Assembly: GCA_001770935.1 (NCBI GenBank)
Contig: MESI01000012.1
Coordinates: forward strand, 3,699-46,928
DNA from: Burkholderiales bacterium RIFCSPLOWO2_12_FULL_61_40
Lineage (GTDB): Bacteria; Pseudomonadota; Gammaproteobacteria; Burkholderiales; Burkholderiaceae_C
Direction: 5' to 3'
DNA length: 43,230 nt
How positions within the stretch are numbered: position 1 is the first letter of the stretch; every line of letters starts with the position of its first letter. The position numbers and the translations under genes are program-made. Of the stretch, positions 1 to 7,807 are shown in pieces. Below the pieces are notes generated by a model. That model ran no database searches. It was not told the origin of the DNA and saw only the letters and a program-made list of their open reading frames with translations.

Positions 1-131
1 TGCGCGAACGGGTGATGGTGAGCCCGGAGTCAAGACCATCTGGCTTGGCATGCAGCGTATTCTTGACTTCGCCGCCGGTATCCGCTTCTCTCGGGAGCTT
101 CAGGCGCAGGGGACTTGTGTATAACGAAATG
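1..131 (+). mobile_element. Right end of a Tn5/IS50-like (IS4 superfamily) insertion sequence
   Basis: The first ~131 bases carry the C-terminal codons of a transposase followed by a terminal inverted repeat. Bases 113-124 read ACTTGTGTATAA, identical to the innermost 12 bases of the IS50 outer end read in reverse; the remaining seven bases of the usual 19-base end (to about 131) do not match. The transposase stop codon lies inside this repeat, so gene and element end together. The other end lies beyond the window, so completeness and any target-site duplication cannot be judged. The element ends about 18 bases from the cheB stop codon, so it did not interrupt cheB but may separate it from former downstream genes. 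Confidence 0.7.
2..124 (+). CDS. Transposase, C-terminal fragment (IS4/Tn5 family)
   Basis: An open frame entering from the left edge encodes 40 residues before TAA at 122-124. It contains the stretch GVKTIWLGMQRILDFAAG, which matches the conserved C-terminal helix of Tn5-type transposases (pattern PGVKxxWxGxQRxxD) involved in dimerisation. The catalytic DDE residues lie upstream, outside the window. Its last codons run into the inverted repeat of the element. Whether the gene is intact cannot be told from here. The family assignment rests on this motif plus the IS50-like end. Confidence 0.7.
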   Translation, partial: ARTGDGEPGVKTIWLGMQRILDFAAGIRFSRELQAQGTCV

Positions 132-148
132 GATCTAACCTTATTCGT

Positions 149-1234
149 TTAGACCCTGTACCGATCCGTCGATCCACCCAACTTACGGAGCAGCGCCGAA
201 GCAATATCCGTTAGCGGCAATATCTCATCCGCAGCACCGTGAAGAATGGCCTCGCGCGGCATGCCAAACACGATGCAGCTGGCTTCATCCTGAACGTAAT
301 TGTAGCTCCCGGCATCCTTCATTTCCTTCATGGCCCGAGCTCCATCCCCCCCCATTCCAGTCAGCATAATGCCAAATGCATTTCGCCCCACCACCCGCGC
401 CACAGATAAAAACAGTACTTCTACAGAAGGTTTATGCCTGTTAACTAACTCACCATCTTCTACAACACAGATATAGTTAGCGCCACTTTTCTCTACATGA
501 AATTGCTTTCCTCCTGGGGCAATGTACGCATGCCCAGGAAGTATCCGTTCACCGTTTACAGCTTCCTGTACCGTCACTTGACATAAGCCATTAAGTCGCG
601 CCGCAAAACTGGTCGTAAAACCAGGGGGCATATGTTGTGTTATTACTATGCCAGGGGAATCAGCTGGCATACGGGTCAAAATTTCCTTAATAGCCTCAGT
701 CCCCCCCGTCGAAGCACCAATACAAATCAATTTCTCGGTCGAAACCCTGGTAAAAGTCCCGCTCTCTGACAGCGAACGCTTAACCGTTGAATCCACAGTT
801 GCAATCGGACTGTGCTGCACGACCCGCCGAATGTGCGCCGATGCAGCAATCCGAATTTTGTCGACAATTTGTCCAGCAAGATCGTTTATGCCGTCCGCCA
901 GTCCGATTCTGGGTTTGGCTACAAAATCAACGGCTCCGAGTTCCAACGCTCGCATGGTCACCTCGGCCCCCCGTTCGGTAAGGGTGGAAATCATAACTAC
1001 CGGCATAGGGCGCAACTTCATTAAGCGCCCCAAAAAATCAATGCCGTCCATTTTTGGCATCTCAATATCTAACGTTATTACATCAGGATTGAGCTCCCTA
1101 ATCAACTCTCGAGCGATCAGCGGATCATTTGCAGTCCCCACGCATTCCATATCCTTTTCACGGTTGATAATTTCTGCCACCAAGCTCCGGACCAAGGCAG
1201 AGTCATCAACTACCACAACTCGAATCTTTTTCAC
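149..1234 (-). CDS. cheB: Chemotaxis response regulator protein-glutamate methylesterase CheB
   Basis: CheB removes methyl groups from glutamates of chemoreceptors, and deamidates some receptor glutamines, so that signalling adapts. The 361-residue protein has an N-terminal receiver domain (acidic pair D10/D11, phosphoacceptor D56, K107) and a C-terminal methylesterase domain with the expected triad: S175 in GASTGG, H201 in TQHMPPGFT and D297 in TGMGGDGA. Length is normal. The start is GTG at 1234, preceded by GAAGGG at good spacing. It is the last gene of the minus-strand che operon, 9 bases after cheD. CheA should phosphorylate D56 and activate the esterase. An insertion sequence lies just beyond its stop codon. 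Confidence 0.97.
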   Translation of the reverse strand: MKKIRVVVVDDSALVRSLVAEIINREKDMECVGTANDPLIARELIRELNPDVITLDIEMPKMDGIDFLGRLMKLRPMPVVMISTLTERGAEVTMRALELGAVDFVAKPRIGLADGINDLAGQIVDKIRIAASAHIRRVVQHSPIATVDSTVKRSLSESGTFTRVSTEKLICIGASTGGTEAIKEILTRMPADSPGIVITQHMPPGFTTSFAARLNGLCQVTVQEAVNGERILPGHAYIAPGGKQFHVEKSGANYICVVEDGELVNRHKPSVEVLFLSVARVVGRNAFGIMLTGMGGDGARAMKEMKDAGSYNYVQDEASCIVFGMPREAILHGAADEILPLTDIASALLRKLGGSTDRYRV

Positions 1235-1243
1235 GGAAACCCT

Positions 1244-1948
1244 TCAAAACAGATCCACAGAGCCACCAGCGGTTGACTTCGCAACCGATACCGCATTTCC
1301 TCTGCGCTCTTCGACTGCAAGAGTTTCAGGATGGGAGTGAGCCAAACGTTTAACCAAGGCCTTACCAGTTACAGGGAAGAAACAAACTTTTCTGGGATGA
1401 ATATCAAGCACATCTTGCGAAACGATGGGAATCCGCTCTGTCGCCAGATAATCCAGGACAAACTGCGTATTGCGTTCACCAACATTCATTGTTGTGAAAC
1501 CCGCCATTACTTGGGCTCCACCAAATATCTTGGCTTGCATCGTTTCTCTGCGCGCGCCAAGCTTAAGCATCTCATTGATTAACAACTCCATCGCATACGA
1601 TCCATAGCGGCCAGAACCATCCACACTATCACCGTCTGGCAACATAAAGTGATTCATACCACCTGTGCGCGCTTTGCCATCCCAGATGCACGCTGCAATG
1701 CAAGACCCCAGTACTGTCATGACAACAAGATCCTCATTGGAAACGTAGTACTCTCCAGGAAGCACCTTTACAGCGTCGTATTGAAAATGGTGGTCCGCAT
1801 AAAAAAAAGAGGCCTCCCCAGGCTTGCGTGGCTGGGCTTTTAACTGGTCGATTCTCGAGATTCGTCCGTTTGGCAGGACCTTAGAAGCGGGCACCCCACT
1901 CACGCCGCGAGTCGAAGTGGCGCTGACACCGGATTGAGGGAAATTCAT
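1244..1948 (-). CDS. cheD: Chemoreceptor glutamine deamidase CheD
   Basis: CheD converts specific receptor glutamines to glutamate. The 234-residue protein has the family core LGSCIAACIWD followed by GGMNHFMLP. Catalytic C83 and H100 are 17 residues apart, as in characterised CheD; T78 is the likely third residue. The first ~50 residues are a poorly conserved extension. The ATG at 1948 has AAGGAT upstream. It sits between cheR and cheB, matching its role in receptor adaptation alongside the methyltransferase and methylesterase. In some bacteria CheD also binds CheC, but no cheC is visible here. Confidence 0.95.
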   Translation of the reverse strand: MNFPQSGVSATSTRGVSGVPASKVLPNGRISRIDQLKAQPRKPGEASFFYADHHFQYDAVKVLPGEYYVSNEDLVVMTVLGSCIAACIWDGKARTGGMNHFMLPDGDSVDGSGRYGSYAMELLINEMLKLGARRETMQAKIFGGAQVMAGFTTMNVGERNTQFVLDYLATERIPIVSQDVLDIHPRKVCFFPVTGKALVKRLAHSHPETLAVEERRGNAVSVAKSTAGGSVDLF

Positions 1949-2010
1949 GTGATCCTTGCAATCAGTTAAAACGACGAAAATCCGTGATACCTTGCGTGAA
2001 TGGTCGAATG

Positions 2011-2892
2011 CTACCGGCGCTCATAGACGGTCTTTCCCTTTAAAACGAATAAATCACGAGAGTCGCTAAAATTTTCAGCATGCCCCACAAACAGCAGTGC
2101 CCCAGGTTTCATAACTTTATAAATGCGTTCAAGAACCTGTCGCTGTGTTTGTGCATCAAAGTAAATCATTACGTTTCTGCAAAAAACCACATCAAATGGA
2201 TCTCTGAAGGGCCAGTCATCTCTAATCAAGTTGACAATTAAAAATTCAATACATTTCCGCAACTCGGGCTTGGCCATCACCATGCCCTCATTACCGCCTT
2301 TTCCACGCAAGAAATAGCGCTGCATTCGCTCAGAATCAATTCCCTTCAAACCATCCAATCTGTACACGCCTTGTTTAGCCGTGGCCAGTACTTTCGAATC
2401 AATATCACTTGCGGCCAAGGAAAAATTGGCGCGAGGTCCTAATGCATCCAGAACTGTCATCACAATTGAATATGGTTCCTCGCCGGTTGATGCTGCGCTA
2501 CACCATACGCGCCATGGATTTCCGGCAGGCCTCGACTTCAACACATCCGAAAAAATATCAAAATGGTGTTGTTCTCGGAAAAATGATGTCAGATTTGTTG
2601 TCAATGCGTTAACGAATTCCTGCCACTCGGGACCTTCGGTAGACTCCAACCAACCCAGATAGTCCCGAAAACTTTGAAAGCCAGTTTCCCTAAGTCTTCG
2701 GGATAAACGGCTGTACACCATTGCGTGTTTGCCATCATGCAGACTAATTCCAGCCCGCTTATAAATCATCGCTTGAACTCGATCGAAATCCGCATCAGTC
2801 CAAATAAATTCTCTGCCTTGCATCCCAGAAGCACCAGAATCACCACTCTCAAGTGCAGCCTTAATCTGTGTCACCCGATGCTCAGCATTCAT
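2011..2892 (-). CDS. cheR: Chemotaxis protein methyltransferase CheR
   Basis: CheR transfers methyl groups from S-adenosylmethionine to receptor glutamates. The 293-residue protein has the N-terminal all-helical CheR domain (about residues 30-100) ending in TTNLTSFFRE, then the SAM-binding domain with VWCSAASTGEEPYSI and the FCRNVMIYF motif. Size is typical. The ATG at 2892 has only a weak ribosome-binding site. It lies between cheW and cheD in the same operon and forms the adaptation module with CheB and CheD. Confidence 0.96.
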   Translation of the reverse strand: MNAEHRVTQIKAALESGDSGASGMQGREFIWTDADFDRVQAMIYKRAGISLHDGKHAMVYSRLSRRLRETGFQSFRDYLGWLESTEGPEWQEFVNALTTNLTSFFREQHHFDIFSDVLKSRPAGNPWRVWCSAASTGEEPYSIVMTVLDALGPRANFSLAASDIDSKVLATAKQGVYRLDGLKGIDSERMQRYFLRGKGGNEGMVMAKPELRKCIEFLIVNLIRDDWPFRDPFDVVFCRNVMIYFDAQTQRQVLERIYKVMKPGALLFVGHAENFSDSRDLFVLKGKTVYERR

Positions 2893-2935
2893 CTTTAATT
2901 ACCCAGTTCGAATACTACTTTTGATTTCACCCATC

Positions 2936-3424
2936 TCACTCAGATGCAGCAACGAGTCCCATATCTGGTGCGGCCATAAGCCGTTCAATATCAAGAAGAA
3001 TCAGCATCCTGTCGCCCAAAGAACCCAGTCCAAGCACAGATCCACTGTCAATAACACTGTCAATTTCTGGGGCTGCCTTGAGATTTTCTGGCGGCAACTC
3101 CATGACATCGCTAACTGAATCAACGACTATGCCGACGATTCTGTGTTTCAAATTCAAAATGATGACAACTGTAAAAGAGTTGTATTCAGCCTTGGAACAG
3201 CTGAACTTCAGTCGCATATCCACAATTGGAACTATCGTTCCCCGCAAATTGACAACACCTTTAATAAAATTTGGTGCGTTAGCCACCCTGGTTGGAGGCT
3301 CATATCCGCGAATTTCTTGAACCTTGAGAATATCGATTCCGTACTCTTCTTGGTCCAAACGAAATGTTAGGTACTCGCGCGCACCTGATGTCGACATTTC
3401 ATCGAGTTTCTCCATCGTGCCCAT
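2936..3424 (-). CDS. cheW: Chemotaxis coupling protein CheW
   Basis: CheW is the scaffold that links chemoreceptors to CheA. The protein is one CheW domain of 162 residues, with YLTFRLDQEEYGIDILKVQEI at the start of the domain and GVVNLRGTIVPIVDMR in its centre. I chose ATG at 3424 rather than the in-frame GTG at 3430: AAGGAG lies five bases before the ATG but would overlap the GTG. The gene begins 10 bases after the cheA stop codon, so the two are probably translated from one transcript. Confidence 0.96.
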   Translation of the reverse strand: MGTMEKLDEMSTSGAREYLTFRLDQEEYGIDILKVQEIRGYEPPTRVANAPNFIKGVVNLRGTIVPIVDMRLKFSCSKAEYNSFTVVIILNLKHRIVGIVVDSVSDVMELPPENLKAAPEIDSVIDSGSVLGLGSLGDRMLILLDIERLMAAPDMGLVAASE

Positions 3425-3434
3425 GTTCACTCCT

Positions 3435-5606
3435 TCAATGCCTTGAGCGGCGAACTAAAGCGCCTGTATCCAAGATCAGTGCAACTTTTCCATCCCCAAG
3501 GATTGTGGCGCCAGAAACATTGGGGACTTTTCGGTAGTTGGACTCTAAGTTTTTTACTACGACTTGCTGTTGTCCAAGCAGCTCATCAACCAGCAGCACC
3601 ACTCGGCTACCATCTGCCTCGACCACTACCATGATGTCACTTGATTTTTCGAAATCGAATCTTGGAATTTGAAACACTTTCTCCAATTCAATCACCGGCA
3701 TATATTCGTCGCGAACCTTGACCAACTGAGACCCCTGCCCAACCGTGCTAACGGCATCGGCCTTAACCTGAAAAGACTCGACAACCGAGGAAAGTGGAAG
3801 GATGTACACCTCATCGCCAACCCCGACAGACATGCCATCCATAATGGCGAGAGTCAATGGCAAGCGAACCGACACCTTCATTCCATAGCCCTCGGCCGAA
3901 TCAATCTCTACAGTTCCATTTAAAGCCGCAATATTTCTTTTGACCACATCCATACCAACACCGCGGCCCGACACATCCGTCACTACAGCTGCCGTTGAAA
4001 ATCCAGGAGCAAAAATCAACTGCCAAACCTCGGCGTCAGACATTTGGTCGGATACATCCAAGCCGCGCTCACGCGCCTTGTTCAAAATCTTCTCCCGAGA
4101 CATTCCCCGTCCATCATCCCGAACCTCAATCACGATGGATCCACCTTGATGCGACGCGGACAAAGTAATTGTTCCAGTTTCGGACTTTCCCGCCGCCAGA
4201 CGTTCGGCAGGCATTTCAACTCCATGATCACAACTGTTGCGCACCAAATGTGTCAAAGGGTCTGTAATCTTTTCGACCAATCCCTTATCCAATTCAGTTG
4301 CCTCGCCTTGTGTGACGAAATCGACCTTCTTACCCAACTTGCCAGCCAAATCCCGCAACATACGGGGAAAGCGGCTGAACACAATCGACATGGGGATCAT
4401 GCGAATCGACATCACAGATTCTTGCAAATCACGTGTATTTCGATCCAAATCTGCCAATCCCGTAAGAAGCTGCTGATAAACAGCAGGATCTAGGGCTCTG
4501 CTATTTTGAGCCAGCATTGCCTGAGTAATTACCAGCTCACCCACAAGATTGATCAACTGATCAACCTTACTAATGGCCACCCGAATGGTCGCGGCCTCGG
4601 GTTGCGGTGCTGCTGTTCCCGGCGATGTTTTAGCCGGAACTTTACTAGCGACTTTGCTTTCCAAAACTCCATTTTCCGAACTGACCACCGCAGGGATCTG
4701 AACGGGAGCCCCCGGTGAACCATCAAAAAAACCGTAACCGGGGAATGCGGCCAAAGGGGCTCCCGGCTGCGGGTCATCTGCATAACTGGCAGCGACAGGT
4801 GCTCCCGCTGCACCCTCAAAAAATCCATATCCAGGGTCCGACGATTCCAAAGAAACTGGATCCACATTTTTTATTGTGATGTGTTCCCGCGACACATGAA
4901 ACGCAAATAGGTCCAACAAATCATCGTCCGTCGAAGCCGTTTCAACTGCGAAGACACGGACATCCTTACGATCAGAGGGCAACGCTTTGATGTCACCCAA
5001 TCCCGGAATATCTCGAAACAATTCACATACTGCATCAGCCTGCTCAGGTCGCTCAATTGGTCCAATGCAAATTTCCAGCGATCGCGTTGTTTTGTTTTTA
5101 GGCGGAGTTACTGCCACCGGCACTTTTTGCTCAGGAGCAGAAACTTTCGCTTGAACCGGCGCGGGAGCAGGTGTTGCTGATCCACCAGCCGCCAAATCAC
5201 TGATTCGACGCACCAAATCTGCAGTGGGCACTCCATCCCCTTCGCCACCAGCCTGGTGGCGAGCCAACAAACTCCGCGAAGCATCCGCTGACTCCAGCAG
5301 CACGTCTACCATCGCAGCATTCGGCTGAAGCTCGTGTCTGCGCAAACGATCCAGCAGCGACTCCATCTGGTGGGTCAACTCGGCCACATCGGTAAAACCA
5401 AATGTAGCTGCCCCACCCTTTACCGAATGAGCGCATCGAAAAATCCCATTGAGCTCCTCGTCATCCGCAGTTTCAAGGTTCAAATTGAGCAGCATTTGCT
5501 CCATTTGATCCAAATTTTCTCCAGCTTCTTCAAAAAATATTTGATAGAACTGCGTTAGATCGAAATCTCCACCGCCACCGCCACTGTCCTGATGCGTTTC
5601 AGCCAT
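3435..5606 (-). CDS. cheA: Chemotaxis histidine kinase CheA
   Basis: CheA is the central kinase; it phosphorylates CheY and CheB in response to receptors. Domains along 723 residues: HPt with phospho-acceptor H60 (CAHSVKGGAATFG); a CheY/CheB-binding P2-like domain at about 175-250; a linker of ~90 residues; dimerisation domain from ~340; ATPase domain with the N box (LVRNSCDHGVE, N457), G1 box DDGRGM at 497-502, FAPGFS and GRGVGM at 547-552; and a CheW-like P5 domain from ~590 to the end. GGAGGT lies four bases before ATG 5606. The linker carries a duplicated PGYGFF motif, listed separately. Confidence 0.97.
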   Translation of the reverse strand: MAETHQDSGGGGGDFDLTQFYQIFFEEAGENLDQMEQMLLNLNLETADDEELNGIFRCAHSVKGGAATFGFTDVAELTHQMESLLDRLRRHELQPNAAMVDVLLESADASRSLLARHQAGGEGDGVPTADLVRRISDLAAGGSATPAPAPVQAKVSAPEQKVPVAVTPPKNKTTRSLEICIGPIERPEQADAVCELFRDIPGLGDIKALPSDRKDVRVFAVETASTDDDLLDLFAFHVSREHITIKNVDPVSLESSDPGYGFFEGAAGAPVAASYADDPQPGAPLAAFPGYGFFDGSPGAPVQIPAVVSSENGVLESKVASKVPAKTSPGTAAPQPEAATIRVAISKVDQLINLVGELVITQAMLAQNSRALDPAVYQQLLTGLADLDRNTRDLQESVMSIRMIPMSIVFSRFPRMLRDLAGKLGKKVDFVTQGEATELDKGLVEKITDPLTHLVRNSCDHGVEMPAERLAAGKSETGTITLSASHQGGSIVIEVRDDGRGMSREKILNKARERGLDVSDQMSDAEVWQLIFAPGFSTAAVVTDVSGRGVGMDVVKRNIAALNGTVEIDSAEGYGMKVSVRLPLTLAIMDGMSVGVGDEVYILPLSSVVESFQVKADAVSTVGQGSQLVKVRDEYMPVIELEKVFQIPRFDFEKSSDIMVVVEADGSRVVLLVDELLGQQQVVVKNLESNYRKVPNVSGATILGDGKVALILDTGALVRRSRH
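4701..4835 (-). repeat. Duplicated PGYGFF(E/D)G..GAPV motif in the CheA linker
   Basis: Residues 258-271 (4794-4835) and 289-302 (4701-4742) of CheA share the pattern P-G-Y-G-F-F-[ED]-G-x-x-G-A-P-V, 31 residues apart. They lie between the P2 domain and the dimerisation domain, where CheA is normally low in complexity and unconserved. The codons of the two copies differ, so this is not a fresh DNA duplication; the residues seem to be held by selection. Function unknown; a short docking peptide is one possibility. Confidence 0.8.
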
Positions 5607-5638
5607 ATTGACCTCCTGTTTCCTGCTCTCTCAAGCAG

Positions 5639-6001
5639 TTAGCGAATCACCTTTTTAATTACATCAAGCAATCTCGCCGGATCAAAAGGCTTGACCAACC
5701 AACCTGTCGCACCAGCCGCGCGTCCAGCCTGCTTCATCAGGTCACTGGACTCCGTTGTCAACATCAGGATAGGAACCGTCTTGAATTGAGGATGATCCCG
5801 CAATTTTCGCGTCAAACCCAACCCATCCAAGCGCGGCATATTTTGATCCGTAAGAACCAAGTCAAATGACTGTGCCTGCGCTTTCTCATAGGCATCAAGC
5901 CCGTCTACCGCCTCCACAACCTGATACCCAGCACCGGTCAAAGTGAACGACACCATTTTCCGCATGGACGGTGAATCATCTACAGCGAGAATTAAAGACA
6001 T
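5639..6001 (-). CDS. cheY: Chemotaxis response regulator CheY
   Basis: A single-domain receiver of 120 residues. The acidic pair D8/D9, phosphoacceptor D52 (VLTDQNMPRLDG), T81/T82 (MLTTES) and K103 (WLVKPF) are all present. When phosphorylated by CheA it should bind the FliM N-terminus and switch flagellar rotation; fliM with its CheY-binding peptide is in this window. GGAG lies six bases before ATG 6001. It sits between the CheZ-like gene and cheA. WLVKPF is more typical of CheY proteins in cheYA-type operons than of enteric CheY, but the assignment is firm from context. Confidence 0.95.
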   Translation of the reverse strand: MSLILAVDDSPSMRKMVSFTLTGAGYQVVEAVDGLDAYEKAQAQSFDLVLTDQNMPRLDGLGLTRKLRDHPQFKTVPILMLTTESSDLMKQAGRAAGATGWLVKPFDPARLLDVIKKVIR

Positions 6002-6051
6002 TTGAAGCTCCGACTAGTACAACTTAAGTGGTTTTAAATAAAATCGCAAAA

Positions 6052-6495
6052 CTAAAAAAGCTCGATGGAGCCCGCGTCCATTTCATCCTGCGTTACGGGA
6101 TTGGGGCGCTCAGGCACCTCTTCCACGAATGGTATTGCTTCACCATCTTCAGAGCCCATAGACTCGGACGCCAAACGGTATGCACACCCCTGAAGAATCT
6201 TGGACGTATGAACAATGAGCTGCGAGGCCAAATCCTGAAACTGTAATTCAGTAACCGCCGCTCGCAAGGTGCTACGCACACTATCGAGCTCCCTGGAGTC
6301 CATCAATGCAGGATCGGCCAAATTGGCGCTGGCACTGGTGAAACGCTCCATCAAATTTTCCATGGTGTGCGCTAGCAGGCCATCCAGCCTAGACAAATCA
6401 TGCACAACCACGAGTAATGAATCCTGAACCTCAGCCACAAGCATGACAGGCAATTGCACTGCCGGGGCGGCGGTCGATGTCAATGATGATTGCAT
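6052..6495 (-). CDS. Short CheZ-like protein, probable CheY-phosphate phosphatase
   Basis: A 147-residue, largely helical protein, first gene of the che operon. Enteric CheZ is about 214 residues. Two CheZ hallmarks are visible. The first is LQFQDLASQLI, where D88 and Q92 have the same D-x-x-x-Q spacing as the catalytic Asp and Gln of CheZ (FQDLTGQVI in E. coli). The second is a C-terminal peptide TQDEMDAGSIELF that resembles the CheY-binding tail SQDQVDDLLDSLGF, joined by an acidic, proline-containing linker. This suggests a shortened four-helix hairpin that dephosphorylates CheY-P. The alternative is a chemotaxis accessory protein sharing only the QFQD helix. ATG 6495 follows AGGA. The assignment is inference from motifs and from cheY being the next gene. 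Confidence 0.55.
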   Translation of the reverse strand: MQSSLTSTAAPAVQLPVMLVAEVQDSLLVVVHDLSRLDGLLAHTMENLMERFTSASANLADPALMDSRELDSVRSTLRAAVTELQFQDLASQLIVHTSKILQGCAYRLASESMGSEDGEAIPFVEEVPERPNPVTQDEMDAGSIELF

Positions 6496-6562
6496 TGTCT
6501 TTTGTCCTAAAAACCACTGTTTGCGTCAATCACAGTCTTGCATCGTGAACTTGAACCACTCG

Positions 6563-6577
6563 GATACCTAGGTTATC
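6563..6577. promoter_or_regulatory. Near-palindromic dyad in the divergent che / two-component intergenic region
   Basis: GATACCTAGGTTATC is one base away from a perfect 14-base palindrome (GATACCTAGGTATC). It lies in the 184-base gap between the divergent che operon (start 6495) and the kinase gene (start 6680), a natural place for an operator. The LuxR-type regulator encoded next door is a candidate binder, but nothing in the sequence proves it. No clear sigma-70 or sigma-28 promoter could be assigned on either strand. Confidence 0.3.
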
Positions 6578-6643
6578 AGGAATCCGGGGCATTGGGGGAA
6601 TCTTTGAGTACAAGCAGATCAAAATACCAACTACAACCGCATG

Positions 6644-6652
6644 CCCCCCCCC
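6644..6652. repeat. Run of nine cytosines 5' of the kinase gene
   Basis: A C9 homopolymer lies 27 bases upstream of the ATG at 6680, within the probable promoter or leader of the two-component genes. Tracts of this length can change by slipped-strand mispairing and could alter promoter spacing or leader structure. Whether this one varies cannot be seen from a single sequence. Confidence 0.6.
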
Positions 6653-6679
6653 TGCGTTCAAGGCCCATAATCAATTGCA

Positions 6680-7807
6680 ATGATAACGTCGAATATGGAA
6701 CCAAGACCACCGGATAACCCTATGAAGATCCTGCATCTGGAGGATTCCATCCTCGACCACGAGTTGGTCACTCGCGCACTGAGAAAAGCCGGATTTGGCT
6801 TTACGATTACCAGAGTGGAAACACTGGAAGGGTTTTTGCAGCTGACTGGGGACACCTTGTTCGACCTCATCCTTGCAGACTATCGCTTACCAGGCTTCAC
6901 AGCCCTCGACGCTTGGTCTGCGTTACCAACCGCCCATCGCCGTCCACCTTTCATATTGCTCTCAGGAACCATTGGCGAAGCAGCAGCAGTCGCGGCAATT
7001 CATTTGGGAATCAATGACTACCTGCAAAAGGATGACTTGGGTAGACTGGAACGCGTCATTTTGCGAACGCTGGAACTGCACCAAAGCAGGATCGAAAAAG
7101 AATTGGCGGATCAGGAGCTCGCAGCTTCTGAAAAACGCCTTGCGGAGTTTGCAGGCCATTTGCAAACCGCCATAGAAAGAGAGCGGGCAGCCATAGCCCG
7201 GGAAATCCATGATGACATCGGTGGCTCACTTGCCGCCGTCAAATTGGACTTAGGTTGGATTTCCAGGCACAACGAAAACATCGCAACACAGGAGCACCTC
7301 CAAGCAGCAATGGATATGCTGCAACATGCCATTGGGGCCAGTCAGCGCATCATGATGAACTTGCGTCCCTCCATTCTGGACCAAGGTTTGTTTGCCGCGG
7401 TGCAGTGGTTGGCCACCAGCTTTGAAAGGCGCACGGGGATCAAAACGGTGCTAAGGGCAAACAGCGAGCACCTTTCCGCCTCCAAATCCATCCAACTGAC
7501 CGCTTACCGCACGGCCCAGGAAGCGCTGACCAACGTGTCGAAATATGCAAACTGCAGCTTGGTGCAGATTGAGCTGTCAGATGCGGAAGGGGTCCTTACC
7601 GTGGAGGTGACTGATAATGGGAAAGGAATTTCCGACCTGGAGATGCACAAACCTCAAGCCTTTGGTATTCGTGGACTTCACGAACGCGCGAAGACCGTAG
7701 GTGGGTGGCTCGACGTGAGCACCCGCGAGGGTGCAGGCACCTCCATCATTCTTTCCATCCCCCTGGACTGCGGAGAGCGTCCTGCACAAGAGGAGTCAAT
7801 CGCGTGA
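6680..7807 (+). CDS. Hybrid sensor: receiver domain fused to a NarL-type histidine kinase
   Basis: A 375-residue soluble protein with no membrane segments. An N-terminal receiver domain (about 15-130; E21/D22, phosphoacceptor D67 in LILADYRLPG, K117) is followed by a helical linker (~133-170), a HisKA_3 dimerisation helix with H177 in REIHDDIGGSLAAVK, and an ATPase domain (N285, DNGKGI at 312-317, GIRGL at 329-333). It should phosphorylate the response regulator encoded directly after it. With its own receiver and no sensor domain it probably takes input from another phosphodonor. Start uncertain: ATG 6680, 6695 or 6722; the last gives a protein starting MKILHLEDS, usual for receivers, but none has a strong ribosome-binding site. 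Target genes unknown; its place between che and fli suggests motility. Confidence 0.85.
   Translation: MITSNMEPRPPDNPMKILHLEDSILDHELVTRALRKAGFGFTITRVETLEGFLQLTGDTLFDLILADYRLPGFTALDAWSALPTAHRRPPFILLSGTIGEAAAVAAIHLGINDYLQKDDLGRLERVILRTLELHQSRIEKELADQELAASEKRLAEFAGHLQTAIERERAAIAREIHDDIGGSLAAVKLDLGWISRHNENIATQEHLQAAMDMLQHAIGASQRIMMNLRPSILDQGLFAAVQWLATSFERRTGIKTVLRANSEHLSASKSIQLTAYRTAQEALTNVSKYANCSLVQIELSDAEGVLTVEVTDNGKGISDLEMHKPQAFGIRGLHERAKTVGGWLDVSTREGAGTSIILSIPLDCGERPAQEESIA

Noticed and set aside
6496..6560. Possible sigma-28 promoter before the CheZ-like gene
   Set aside because: TCAAGTTC resembles the -35, but no good GCCGATAA follows at the right spacing.
7705..7803. Longer ATG start for the response regulator
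   Set aside because: The extra 33 residues lie within the kinase gene and the receiver domain starts normally at GTG 7804.
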